From positions 1 through 26,617 of the IMG/VR virus record IMGVR_UViG_3300000117_008524: a stretch of 26,617 nucleotides of DNA; one strand, written 5' to 3'. A model generated the notes under the pieces. It was not told where the DNA came from. It did no database searches and was given only the letters and a program-made list of their open reading frames with translations. A program made the position numbers and the translations under genes. Numbering within the stretch: position 1 is the first letter of the stretch; each line of letters starts with the position of its first letter. The stretch is from a virus. Shown one piece after another: positions 6,220 through 13,049 of the stretch.

Positions 6220-7031
6220 TTTCAATGGATAAAAGCGAAAAAGATTATATACGTGCCAATAGAGACACTATGCACATAGTCACAGATATTAAGTGGGCAA
6301 AGCAGCACAATGGTTTCAGGCCAGGTAAAATGCATGTCTTCTTAGGAGCATCCCACGCAGGTAAATCAACTTATGTGCGCACAATTATAAAAGACTATTT
6401 CCAAAATAATGATACAGGATTCTGTGGTCTGTGGTTAAGCGAAGAGTCAATCCAAGATTTTAAAGAGGCCGTAGTTGATCTTAACCTCCCCCAAAGGGCA
6501 GATATATGCCTTGAGTTAGAAGCTGAAATTGACCTTAAAAGCAAAAAAGAAATTAAAGAAAAGCTCATCACTTTTATGGATCGACATCAACCTGCGTTAT
6601 TTATAATAGATAATATAACAACAAGCGCCTGTTATGAGGGAGCAGATTTAAATGAGGCCATAACAATTTTGCAAGATCTAAAAAGGGCAGCACATAAAAA
6701 CAATACGGCCTTAATCGTAGTGGCCCATTCAAGGGCAGATATTGGTGAGTACAATGGAAGGATCATAGAGCCCAACGATGTCAGGGGGACTAAATCAATC
6801 GTCAATTTGGCACAATTTTATTACGTATTGCAAAACTTTAAAATAAACTCTCATGTCTACCCCACTTTAAGGATTTCAAAACACAGGGGTTATGACAGGG
6901 AGACTATAAAAAATATATTTTGGACATCGGATTATAATACAAAAACAAAAACATTCGATCAGACATGGTTTATTAATTGGGCCGAATTCAAAGAGAAATA
7001 TAAAGCAAGCGATAAATTAACAGGCAAATAG
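6216..7031 (+). CDS. RecA/RepA-fold ATPase, probable replicative helicase or loader
   Basis: A single RecA-like ATPase domain of 271 residues. Walker A is GASHAGKST at residues 44-52 and Walker B is ALFIIDNI with the aspartate at residue 132. A conserved VVAHSRADIG follows at about residue 171, as in RepA and DnaB-type hexameric helicases, where the histidine acts as sensor. There is no N-terminal primase-binding domain, so it resembles compact phage or plasmid RepA-type helicases. The start overlaps the end of the DnaD-like gene, with GAGGG upstream. Together the two genes suggest initiation and helicase functions. Assignment as helicase rather than loader or recombinase is inferred from context. 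Confidence 0.83.
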   Translation: MISMDKSEKDYIRANRDTMHIVTDIKWAKQHNGFRPGKMHVFLGASHAGKSTYVRTIIKDYFQNNDTGFCGLWLSEESIQDFKEAVVDLNLPQRADICLELEAEIDLKSKKEIKEKLITFMDRHQPALFIIDNITTSACYEGADLNEAITILQDLKRAAHKNNTALIVVAHSRADIGEYNGRIIEPNDVRGTKSIVNLAQFYYVLQNFKINSHVYPTLRISKHRGYDRETIKNIFWTSDYNTKTKTFDQTWFINWAEFKEKYKASDKLTGK

Positions 7032-7039
7032 GAGTGTTT

Positions 7040-7441
7040 ATGCCAAGGATTTACGACATGACAAATCAAATAGTGCAGGAGGCGATTGCGCAATACCTCC
7101 CCTTTTTGGAAATTATTAGATGGGAGCGCCTGGACTCAGGTAAAACTAAAGATTTCGTTATTAAAAACGACCATTACTATTTTGACATCTCTACAACCTC
7201 TTTTAGTAGTGAAGTAGATCCTGGCTGGGACTTAGTAGACTTTGACGGAAAAGAAATAGAGAATAATGAGGCCAACAGAAAAAAATACGCCCTAGGCACT
7301 TGGCTTAAAATGGATAAAACAAATGGTGCATCCTACGCCAAACGAATAGCAAGGTGGCGTGAAAATGAGAAAAAGGCAAAATCAGAAGATAAGCTTAAAA
7401 AATGGAATCAAATAGAGGAAAAACATAGGCAATTTATATGA
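7040..7441 (+). CDS. Hypothetical phage protein, 133 residues
   Basis: ATG 7040 is preferred over GTG 7034 because GGAG at 7031-7034 is correctly spaced for it. The product has a predicted alpha/beta N-terminal part: VIKNDHYYFDISTTSF looks like strands, then a loop with DPGWDLVDFDG. The C-terminal half is a highly charged helix (RIARWRENEKKAKSEDKLKKW). It contains no cysteine pairs, nucleotide-binding loop or membrane segment, and I do not recognise the family. It lies between the ATPase and the HExxH protein, with an ATGA overlap to the latter, so it is probably part of the same replication transcript. Confidence 0.65.
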   Translation: MPRIYDMTNQIVQEAIAQYLPFLEIIRWERLDSGKTKDFVIKNDHYYFDISTTSFSSEVDPGWDLVDFDGKEIENNEANRKKYALGTWLKMDKTNGASYAKRIARWRENEKKAKSEDKLKKWNQIEEKHRQFI

Positions 7442-7974
7442 GCGATTTAAAATCTAAGGTACTTTTAAAAGAAGGCTTTTCAAGAGAAGATGCAATCTTC
7501 ACTTATGAGGCCCTACGCCTTATTGACGTAGGAGTCCCCACCCAACAATACAAAACTAGATTTATGGCCAAAAACCTTAAGCACGATAAAGGTATGTCTA
7601 ATCTAGAGATATTCAATAAACAAATCACAGGTTGGGATCGCTTTAATGATAAGGCCGATTACCTATTAGATTTTGTCCTCTATAAATACAAAAAGAAAAA
7701 AGGCACCTATGCCTCAACTAATATGTCTAATGGAATAATCGTCATAAACTCAATCTATTTTAACTGGTGCAAATCTAGGCGTAATGGATCCATAAACCTA
7801 GCTAGGACTTTATGGCATGAGTACCAGCACTCTCAACTAGGATTTAAACACCCTTGGTGGCCACGAAGCTGGTACCGCAAGTCAGTGCCTCACCAATCAG
7901 GTAACACACTTGGCGAAGTATTAGACCTCCACGTTTTGAGAGGGCATGACTTGACTAGGTTGCCAAATCTATAA
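7438..7974 (+). CDS. HExxH-motif protein, putative zinc metallopeptidase-like
   Basis: A 178-residue protein with HEYQH at residues 127-131 inside an aliphatic helix (LARTLWHEYQHSQLGF), the arrangement of zincin metalloproteases. A downstream glutamate at residue 160 in GNTLGEVLDL could be the third ligand, in gluzincin style, with His in PHQSG nearby. The N-terminal 90 residues contain basic stretches (LYKYKKKKG) and no signal peptide, so the protein should act in the cytoplasm. Its start overlaps the preceding stop codon (ATGA). It may cleave a host or phage protein, or it may be a non-catalytic metal-binding relic. No family name can be given. Confidence 0.7.
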   Translation: MSDLKSKVLLKEGFSREDAIFTYEALRLIDVGVPTQQYKTRFMAKNLKHDKGMSNLEIFNKQITGWDRFNDKADYLLDFVLYKYKKKKGTYASTNMSNGIIVINSIYFNWCKSRRNGSINLARTLWHEYQHSQLGFKHPWWPRSWYRKSVPHQSGNTLGEVLDLHVLRGHDLTRLPNL

Positions 7975-7986
7975 TTTGATTATAAA

Positions 7987-8102
7987 GGTCAGGATAACTC
8001 AGAAGAGTTAGGTCAGACGCACTTAACGGCCTTGGTGGAAAATTAACTAGCGGTTTGGCCGTTGGTCTATTGAACTTTTGCAATCACCAAGGTCGTTTTT
8101 TT
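7987..8102 (+). promoter_or_regulatory. Structured leader with alternative pairings and terminator-like 3' end
   Basis: The gap after the HExxH gene is packed with paired segments. TAACTC 7995-8000 and GAGTTA 8005-8010 form a hairpin with an AGAA loop, flanked by GGTCAG repeats at 7987 and 8011. ACGGCCTTGGTG at 8026-8037 pairs with CACCAAGGTCGT at 8085-8096 (one G-U), followed by seven T residues. The same left arm can instead pair with GGCCGTT at 8057-8063 through AACGGCC at 8025-8031, so the two folds exclude each other. The AAGG of the long stem is the only candidate ribosome binding site for ATG 8103. This looks like an attenuator, riboswitch-like or small-RNA element; the ligand is unknown. 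Confidence 0.5.
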
Positions 8103-8321
8103 ATGCATAAAATCCATGAAAAAGAAATCCGAACCCTAATGGCAAAAAATCTAAGAGCACTCGCCAGAAGAATTAATAACAATCACTGCCTTTTAAAGCA
8201 ATCCGAGTACATGTTAGTCTTAGCTACAAAATTTAAAGAGTATATAGATGACATGGAAAAGATTGAAAAATGCAACCTGAAAAAATCATCGAAAATGCCG
8301 TCCTCCAATTCATCAACCTAA
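8103..8321 (+). CDS. Small helical protein, 72 residues, function unknown
   Basis: The open frame begins upstream of 8103, but ATG 8103 is the first sensible start: it follows the T run of the structured leader, with AAGG at 8089-8092 as the only nearby ribosome binding site. The protein is basic and alpha-helical (EIRTLMAKNLRALARRINN, then YMLVLATKFKEYIDDMEKI). Its tail, rich in serine, overlaps the VRR-NUC gene by about 50 bases. The helical repeats could bind nucleic acid, but there is no recognised motif. Translation should be low when the leader hairpin forms. Confidence 0.5.
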   Translation: MHKIHEKEIRTLMAKNLRALARRINNNHCLLKQSEYMLVLATKFKEYIDDMEKIEKCNLKKSSKMPSSNSST

Positions 8322-8662
8322 GACCAGGCTGGTATGCCTTTAAAGTCCAATCTACAGGGCTATGGGATCCCACTAAAAAAGTCTATCGCAAATCAAACAA
8401 CCGTTGGCACGCTAAAGGCGTCTCAGACATTTTGGCCATTTATAAAGGCCTTTTTGTGGCCTTAGAAATCAAGACAAAGACAGGCCGTTTATCTGATAAT
8501 CAAAGGGAGTTTATAAAAACAATCCAAGATCACGAGGGGGTGGCAAATGTTATCAGGTCTATCGAAGACGCAAATACTCTTTTATTACAAGTGGAAGAGT
8601 CTGTGCGCAGAGAGGATAATAGAGCTAGAGAAGCTCTTAGAGGACGGGCGCTACGCTTATAA
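8270..8662 (+). CDS. VRR-NUC domain nuclease (PD-(D/E)XK, resolvase-like)
   Basis: The 130-residue product has the compact phage VRR-NUC layout: an N-terminal helix (EKIIENAVLQFINLR), a strand with WYAFKVQSTG, then KGVSDILAIYKGLFVALEIKTKTG and LSDNQREFIKTIQ. The GVSDI aspartate and the ALEIKTK residues match the D...(D/E)xK active site. Family members act on branched or flapped DNA and often serve as Holliday-junction resolvases in phage recombination. It sits in the replication module with the ERF, initiator and ATPase genes. The C-terminal 20 residues are Arg-rich and overlap the next frame, so they may lie outside the domain proper. Confidence 0.78.
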   Translation: MQPEKIIENAVLQFINLRPGWYAFKVQSTGLWDPTKKVYRKSNNRWHAKGVSDILAIYKGLFVALEIKTKTGRLSDNQREFIKTIQDHEGVANVIRSIEDANTLLLQVEESVRREDNRAREALRGRALRL

Positions 8663-8759
8663 TAAATCCTTCTATGAGAGGACATTAGCTTTAAACAAGG
8701 TCATTTATCAGTATTTAGACCGCCAATATAAACCCGAATGGGCAGACACATTGCAATAA
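8547..8759 (+). CDS. Small hypothetical protein overlapping the nuclease gene
   Basis: ATG 8547 follows GAGGGGGTGG, a usable ribosome binding site, and overlaps the nuclease gene by 116 bases in another frame. The 70-residue product is helical and charged in the second half (CAERIIELEKLLEDG, then ERTLALNKVIYQYLDRQ), with no membrane segment. The part downstream of 8662 reads like ordinary phage coding sequence. The first 25 residues may not be translated if a later non-ATG start is used. No family is recognised. Confidence 0.45.
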   Translation: MLSGLSKTQILFYYKWKSLCAERIIELEKLLEDGRYAYNKSFYERTLALNKVIYQYLDRQYKPEWADTLQ

Positions 8760-8789
8760 ATACACACTCCTATTTATAACGCGCAACAC

Positions 8790-8818
8790 TTGTATACAAA
8801 GCGTACCTTTTTTAATAA
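8790..8818 (+). promoter_or_regulatory. Candidate promoter with palindromic operator before the RHH-ParB genes
   Basis: TTGTAT at 8790-8795 and TAATAA at 8813-8818 are 17 bases apart, a weak sigma70-type match (three of six bases each). TTGTATACAA at 8790-8799 is a perfect 10-base palindrome covering the -35 box, suited to a dimeric regulator such as the adjacent ribbon-helix-helix candidate. It lies in the 89-base gap before that gene. Confidence 0.25.
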
Positions 8819-8848
8819 ATGATCCCCAACAAACTCAAAGGATGAAAA

Positions 8849-9049
8849 ATGAATAAATGTACTAAGCCTTATGGGCGTATGAGTTTTGTTGTCGGATTGC
8901 AAGAGATTCGGGATATCAAGGCATACGCTTGGCACCAGAAATTACAGAAAAAAGAGTTTATGGAAAAAATGATCGCTTACTATTTTAAAAATAAAAAGCA
9001 CCAAGAGCAATTAGACGTTGCTTTAAGGGACTATTTTAAGAAACGATAA
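8849..9049 (+). CDS. Small ribbon-helix-helix-like protein
   Basis: The 66-residue protein has one strand (RMSFVVGL) followed by two helices (EIRDIKAYAWHQKLQKKEF and EKMIAYYFKNK), the order of a ribbon-helix-helix (CopG/Arc/ParG-like) domain, then a basic tail. ATG 8849 follows AAAGGAT with good spacing. Its position directly before a ParB gene recalls small RHH partners in partition operons, which also repress their own promoter. Assignment is from secondary-structure pattern only. Confidence 0.58.
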   Translation: MNKCTKPYGRMSFVVGLQEIRDIKAYAWHQKLQKKEFMEKMIAYYFKNKKHQEQLDVALRDYFKKR

Positions 9050-9059
9050 GGAGTTTCAA

Positions 9060-9872
9060 ATGCTAGAAATGAATGTCATTAAAATCCCACTTAAAAAAAT
9101 TAAACTAGATAAAAACCATCGCGCAGAAGTGGGAGATGTCTCAGGTTTAATGGACTCTATTCAACAGTACGGCCTTTTTAATCCAGTAACCGTTATAGAA
9201 ATGGATAAAGGGAAATACGAGCTTGTAGCAGGCTATCGTCGCTATGAGGCCACAAGGAAAATAGGTGCTTTAGATATTAATTGCAATGTGATTAATGCCG
9301 ATGAGGATGATAAAGACTACATCAACTTAATTGAAAATATCCAACGTGAAAACACCACTCCATTTGAGCATGGTATGGCCATAAAAAAACTTATCGATAA
9401 AGGATATTCAATCCCCGAAGTGGCCAAGCGAATTGGAGTGTCGAGGGCGTATGTTAATAATTGCGTAATGATTATCGATTTTGTCCCTAAAAAGTTTAAA
9501 GGGAAAATAGCTAAAGATGGGATTAATACAAAAAAGGGCGAAATTTCGCTGTCAACCGCTAAGGCCATAGAAAACGTGTCTAAAACTAATAAGTACACTG
9601 TAAAACAAAAAGAAGAGCTCTATGCTTTAGCATTTAAAGGTCAATTAAATAGCAATAATCTAAAAGGAATTGGCAGGGCAATTAGAAGAGGACGCATGAC
9701 GCCCACTAAATTTGTCCAAGAGAAAAATAATATAGCTTATCTAAAAGTGGATATCCCTGTTAAAAAAAATGAATTAGAGAAGTATTTAAAAAAGACAGGC
9801 ACAAGGAATGGGGCCGAATTTGTTAGGAAGGTTTTCAGGGAAGGCATTAAAGTCAAGTTAACGGAGATTTAA
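9060..9872 (+). CDS. ParB/Spo0J family DNA-binding protein
   Basis: A 270-residue ParB-like protein. The N-terminal domain shows IKLDKNHRAEVGD, SIQQYGLFNPVTV and the GYRR box in YELVAGYRRYEA, which binds CTP in this family. The next block, NLIENIQRENTTPFEHGMA, matches the conserved ENIQR motif. The central helix-turn-helix is SIPEVAKRIGVSRAYVNN. The C-terminal half is basic and would bind DNA or dimerise. The start has a clean AAGGAG site in the same GGAGTTTCAAATG context as the ERF gene. No ParA ATPase is visible nearby, so the protein may act in partition with an unseen partner, in regulation of late genes, or in DNA packaging. Confidence 0.9.
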   Translation: MLEMNVIKIPLKKIKLDKNHRAEVGDVSGLMDSIQQYGLFNPVTVIEMDKGKYELVAGYRRYEATRKIGALDINCNVINADEDDKDYINLIENIQRENTTPFEHGMAIKKLIDKGYSIPEVAKRIGVSRAYVNNCVMIIDFVPKKFKGKIAKDGINTKKGEISLSTAKAIENVSKTNKYTVKQKEELYALAFKGQLNSNNLKGIGRAIRRGRMTPTKFVQEKNNIAYLKVDIPVKKNELEKYLKKTGTRNGAEFVRKVFREGIKVKLTEI

Positions 9873-9873
9873 A

Positions 9874-10002
9874 ATGAAAATGCTTAACTGCGACCTATGT
9901 GGGCAAGAATGGGATGGGGATGAGCTAGAGTGCCACGATGATTGGGATGGCAATGGTAACCCATGTAGTGCCTGCCCAAACTGCCTTTCAGTTTTCAATT
10001 AA
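9874..10002 (+). CDS. Small four-cysteine protein, 42 residues
   Basis: ATG 9874 begins one base after the ParB stop codon, with GGAG at 9863-9866 eight bases away. The product contains CDLC, a middle cysteine, and CSACPNC, i.e. six cysteines in an acidic background (EWDGDELECHDDWDG). This is a plausible small zinc ribbon. Such proteins are common beside phage replication genes and their roles are unknown. Confidence 0.52.
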   Translation: MKMLNCDLCGQEWDGDELECHDDWDGNGNPCSACPNCLSVFN

Positions 10003-10039
10003 AAAGAAAACCCAAACAAAAAAATGAATCTTAATTTAA

Positions 10040-10048
10040 TGGTACAAT
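10040..10048 (+). promoter_or_regulatory. Candidate extended -10 promoter
   Basis: TGG followed by TACAAT (10043-10048) gives an extended -10 element (TGn before a TAnnnT box) in the 96-base AT-rich gap before the RebB-like gene. No good -35 is visible 17 bases upstream, as is usual for extended -10 promoters. It could drive the genes from 10099 onwards. Confidence 0.25.
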
Positions 10049-10098
10049 TTACTGCATTTTAGTAATATTTCTTTACACAAATTAACAAAGGAATTCCT

Positions 10099-10425
10099 AT
10101 GGCATTATCAGAAAACGTTGTCCAATCCGTCTCAGAAGCTAATTTTAAAAACCTAGCAGATGGGGCAGCATTTGCAATCAACCTATCTTACCAAGACGCA
10201 GTGGCCCATCAAAGAGCAGTTAACTCATTAAGAGAGGCGTCTTTAGGTGCTGCTTTAAAAGGATTAGTTGAACTAGATCCTTCTCAAGCATTGAGCCAAG
10301 TAAAGGCCTTATCAGGTAATGACCTAGCTGGGCAATTACTCCAACTATTAAGCGCCCTTGGTGGTGGGCAACAAGCAGCCAAGGTAAGTCAATCAACGCC
10401 TCCCGAGACTGCCCAACCCAAGTAA
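10099..10425 (+). CDS. RebB-like small helical protein (R-body family candidate)
   Basis: A 108-residue Ala/Leu/Gln-rich helical protein behind an AAAGGA site. The segment from about residue 5 to 45 (ENVVQSVSEANFKNLADG, then AFAINLSYQDAVAHQ) follows the pattern of RebB 'killing trait' proteins: V-x-x-x-V(T/S)x(T/A)N(V/F)K, a short AxA block, YQ and then an Asn/His/Gln-rich helix. RebB proteins polymerise into R-bodies, coiled protein ribbons. The order of motifs fits, but identities are few and the tail (Gln-rich, ending SQSTPPETAQPK) is generic. The alternative is an unrelated helical phage protein. It is followed by an unusual hairpin over the next start codon. Confidence 0.62.
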   Translation: MALSENVVQSVSEANFKNLADGAAFAINLSYQDAVAHQRAVNSLREASLGAALKGLVELDPSQALSQVKALSGNDLAGQLLQLLSALGGGQQAAKVSQSTPPETAQPK

Positions 10426-10435
10426 TTGACTAAAC

Positions 10436-10465
10436 TCATCCCATAAGGCTAACCTCGTGGGATGA
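10436..10465 (+). promoter_or_regulatory. Hairpin covering the start codon of the ParB-methyltransferase gene
   Basis: TCATCCCA at 10436-10443 pairs perfectly with TGGGATGA at 10458-10465, with a 14-base loop. The ATG of the next gene (10462-10464) sits inside the right arm and the only AAGG-like site (about 10446) lies in the loop. Folding would hide the start codon, so it could control translation of a potentially toxic methyltransferase. Confidence 0.4.
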
Positions 10466-11700
10466 AAATTTTATGCAAATACGACGAACTACTTCCACTA
10501 CACAAGATTATCCCTAATCCAAAAAACCCTAACGAGCACTCAACTGACTCAACGGATTTTCTGGCCAAAAATATCGACTACCAAGGTATAAGGTGGCCAA
10601 TAATTATATCCAATAGGTCAGGGTTCATAGCGGCTGGTCATGGGAGGTTATATGCTGCCCAGCAATTAAAATACGCCTCATTCCCAGTCGTCTACCAAGA
10701 CTTTGAGACCGAAGCTCAAGAGTATGAATTTTTAGTTGCCGATAATAAATTGGCCGAATTTAGCTCAACAAATGAGGACTTGGTTTTAAAGGCCTTAAAA
10801 GATCTACCAGAAATAAAAATAGATATGCTGGCCATGCCTGGACTAGAGGACTCAATCGAGGACGATCAAGTTAAAGAGGGGCAAACAGAAGATGATGCTG
10901 TGCCTGAGGTAGAGGATAATCCTTATGGGGTTAAGAGGGGTGACATTTGGGAACTGGGTGAGCATAGGGTTATGTGTGGGGATAGCACGAGTAAAGAGGA
11001 TGTGGATAGGTTAATGGGTGGGGAGAGGGTTGATATGGTGGTAACTGATCCACCATACAACGTTGCTTTGGGAATGGATGAAACAGAAGAATCGGCCAAG
11101 GCTAGAAATAGAAGAACAGATGGACTAACTATAAAGAACGATAAAATGAGTGATTCCGACTTCCGATCATTCTTGTTACAGGTGTTTAATAACTATAGCG
11201 CCTCCTTGGTAGAGGGTGGCTCTATATATGTTTTTCATGCGGATTCAGAAGGTTATAACTTCAGAGGCGCTTTTATAGACGCAGGCCTTTTACTTAAGCA
11301 ATGTCTTATATGGAACAAGTCGACATTAGTTATGGGAAGGCAAGACTACCAATGGAAACATGAGCCTATTTTATATGGATGGAAACCAGGGAAGGCACAT
11401 AAATGGAATTCAGATAGGAAACAGACAACGGTCTTAGACTACGATAAACCATCGTCTAGTAAACTGCATCCCACTATGAAGCCTGTTGAAATGGTTCTAT
11501 ATTTCATTACGAATAGCTCAGATAAAAACTCCTCTATCCTCGACCTATTCCTAGGTTCAGGCTCAACCCTAATCGCATGCGAAAAAACCAATCGTAAATG
11601 CTATGGCATGGAAATTGACGAACACTATGTGTCAGTTATTATAAAAAGATGGGAAGATTTTACTGGGCTTAAGGCCAGACGCATCACTACGGCCAACTAA
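10462..11700 (+). CDS. ParB-N domain fused to beta-class DNA methyltransferase
   Basis: Residues 1-110 are a ParB/sulfiredoxin-like domain (IPNPKNPNEHS, then GFIAAGHGRLYAAQQL and ADNKLAEFSS). After an acidic linker, the methyltransferase domain has TDPPYN (residues 195-200), and later LDLFLGSGST with the SAM-binding FxGxG at 363-367 and a KPVEM block. DPPY preceding FLGSGS defines the beta class of amino methyltransferases (N6-adenine or N4-cytosine). This fused layout is common in phages; the target site is unknown. The enzyme would shield phage DNA against host restriction or mark it for packaging. No partner restriction gene is present. The start codon lies within a hairpin. Confidence 0.92.
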   Translation: MKILCKYDELLPLHKIIPNPKNPNEHSTDSTDFLAKNIDYQGIRWPIIISNRSGFIAAGHGRLYAAQQLKYASFPVVYQDFETEAQEYEFLVADNKLAEFSSTNEDLVLKALKDLPEIKIDMLAMPGLEDSIEDDQVKEGQTEDDAVPEVEDNPYGVKRGDIWELGEHRVMCGDSTSKEDVDRLMGGERVDMVVTDPPYNVALGMDETEESAKARNRRTDGLTIKNDKMSDSDFRSFLLQVFNNYSASLVEGGSIYVFHADSEGYNFRGAFIDAGLLLKQCLIWNKSTLVMGRQDYQWKHEPILYGWKPGKAHKWNSDRKQTTVLDYDKPSSSKLHPTMKPVEMVLYFITNSSDKNSSILDLFLGSGSTLIACEKTNRKCYGMEIDEHYVSVIIKRWEDFTGLKARRITTAN

Positions 11701-11709
11701 GGATAATGC

Positions 11710-12108
11710 GTGTCTAAAAAGAAAGAGCCACCTACTCATGACGAGCGTGGCAAATTCGCTAAAGGCAATATAATACCTAGAAAGTATGGCCTTGATCCAG
11801 AAGTGAAGACTCTAAGAGAGCATCTTAGAGCGGCCGTAATAAGCACTGCTCATGACGAGCTTTTAAGTCCTGCTAGTAGGTTTAAAGAGACCGATGTAAC
11901 CAAGCTAACCACTCTCCAATACCTAATCAAGCGTGCCGTCTCAGTGGGCAACTTTAAGTTTATTCAATATCTATTAGATCAAGCTATAGGTAGACCAATT
12001 ACCCCTATTATTGCTAAGACAGAAGGCACTCAGGCCCCTAAGACAATCATTAGGCGTCAGGATGGATCGACTATTGAATATTCGTTAGAGGATAAGAAGG
12101 AAGGGTAA
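11710..12108 (+). CDS. Small terminase subunit candidate
   Basis: The start is GTG 11710 behind AAGGA, nine bases past the methyltransferase gene. The 132-residue protein opens with a basic, Gly-containing segment (THDERGKFAKGNIIPRKYG) and continues as helices, ending in an acidic tail (IEYSLEDKKEG). The KGN segment resembles DNA-binding heads of some small terminases and DUF5681-type proteins. The position, between DNA modification genes and the large terminase about 2.5 kb downstream, supports a packaging role, but no diagnostic motif is visible. It overlaps the NeuB gene in a TAATG junction. Confidence 0.62.
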   Translation: MSKKKEPPTHDERGKFAKGNIIPRKYGLDPEVKTLREHLRAAVISTAHDELLSPASRFKETDVTKLTTLQYLIKRAVSVGNFKFIQYLLDQAIGRPITPIIAKTEGTQAPKTIIRRQDGSTIEYSLEDKKEG

Positions 12109-13049
12109 TGACTTTCATAATAGCCGAAATAGGATCTAATTTCCGATCACTCGATGATTGCATCAAAGCAATCGCCTACTCCAAGCACTGTGGGGCAAAC
12201 GCTGTGAAATTTCAACTTGCGAGTGAAGTTGAGCTTTATGGCCATGATATTGGCCTGGAAATAGATAAGCATTTCATTAAAAGAGAGTGGCTCGATCCTC
12301 TTAGGGATGAGGCCAACACTCAAGGTATTGAACTTATGTGTAGCGCCTTCTCCTCCCAGGGTTATAGCTATGTAAATGAGTATGTGACTCGCCACAAGAT
12401 CGCCTCATGTGAAAATACTGATCCCACTATTTTAAAAACAGTAGCTCATTTTAAAAAGCCAACTATTATATCGCTAGGCGACACCACAGAGTATGAAATG
12501 GATAAGATCCATGGGATATTCAAAGAGTGTCCTCTCACATTTATGTACTGCGAAGTAAAATATCCATGTAAAACACACCACTTAGAATTTATAAGCTATC
12601 TTAAAAAAAAATACGGCCATGCTGGCTTTAGCGATCACTCTACTGATTTTTCCACTATACCTATTACAGCTGCACACCATTATGGGGCATCGATCATTGA
12701 AAAACATTTCAACCCATTAGATATAGTGGGCACACCAGACGCCCCCCACTCCCTCTCTATCCCTGAGTTTTCTGGTATGTGCATGAAGATCAACAATATA
12801 GATCAACCCCCATTATTATGGCCTACTATAGGGGCCAGACCATTTAAGCGTACTGTAGTGGCCACACAAGACATTAAAATAGGTGAGGCATTCACTCCTC
12901 ATAATATTGGAGTCTATAGGTCTACCAATAGACATGCAGGGCCTAGTGCCCTAGACTATGAGGATCTAATCAAAGGCAAGGTGGCCAGCAAAAATTACTC
13001 GCAATGGAGTGCGATAGATGGCAATGGATCCACATGTAAATCAACGTGA
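12108..13049 (+). CDS. NeuB-type N-acetylneuraminate (nonulosonate) synthase
   Basis: A 313-residue NeuB-family protein with an N-terminal TIM barrel and C-terminal SAF domain. Visible are IAEIGSNF at the start, GANAVKFQLAS, HKIASCENT, GFSDHSTDF at residue 174, IEKHF at residue 197 and PDAPHSLS. These are the conserved, metal- and phosphoenolpyruvate-binding blocks of NeuB, PseI and LegI enzymes. The SAF part is seen in RTVVATQDIKIGEAFTPHNI, which caps the substrate in this family. The reaction joins phosphoenolpyruvate to a six-carbon amino sugar to give a nine-carbon acidic sugar. Which sugar is made is not determined. It sits between packaging and virion genes instead of beside the other sugar genes, and overlaps both neighbours. 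Confidence 0.93.
   Translation: MTFIIAEIGSNFRSLDDCIKAIAYSKHCGANAVKFQLASEVELYGHDIGLEIDKHFIKREWLDPLRDEANTQGIELMCSAFSSQGYSYVNEYVTRHKIASCENTDPTILKTVAHFKKPTIISLGDTTEYEMDKIHGIFKECPLTFMYCEVKYPCKTHHLEFISYLKKKYGHAGFSDHSTDFSTIPITAAHHYGASIIEKHFNPLDIVGTPDAPHSLSIPEFSGMCMKINNIDQPPLLWPTIGARPFKRTVVATQDIKIGEAFTPHNIGVYRSTNRHAGPSALDYEDLIKGKVASKNYSQWSAIDGNGSTCKST

Noticed and set aside
7975-8102. tRNA gene in the structured gap
   Set aside because: No T-loop GGTTCGA-type sequence, no acceptor stem and no CCA-like end; the pairings fit an attenuator-like leader instead.
9317-9598. Minus-strand frame inside ParB
   Set aside because: Antisense to the conserved helix-turn-helix region of ParB; no support of its own.
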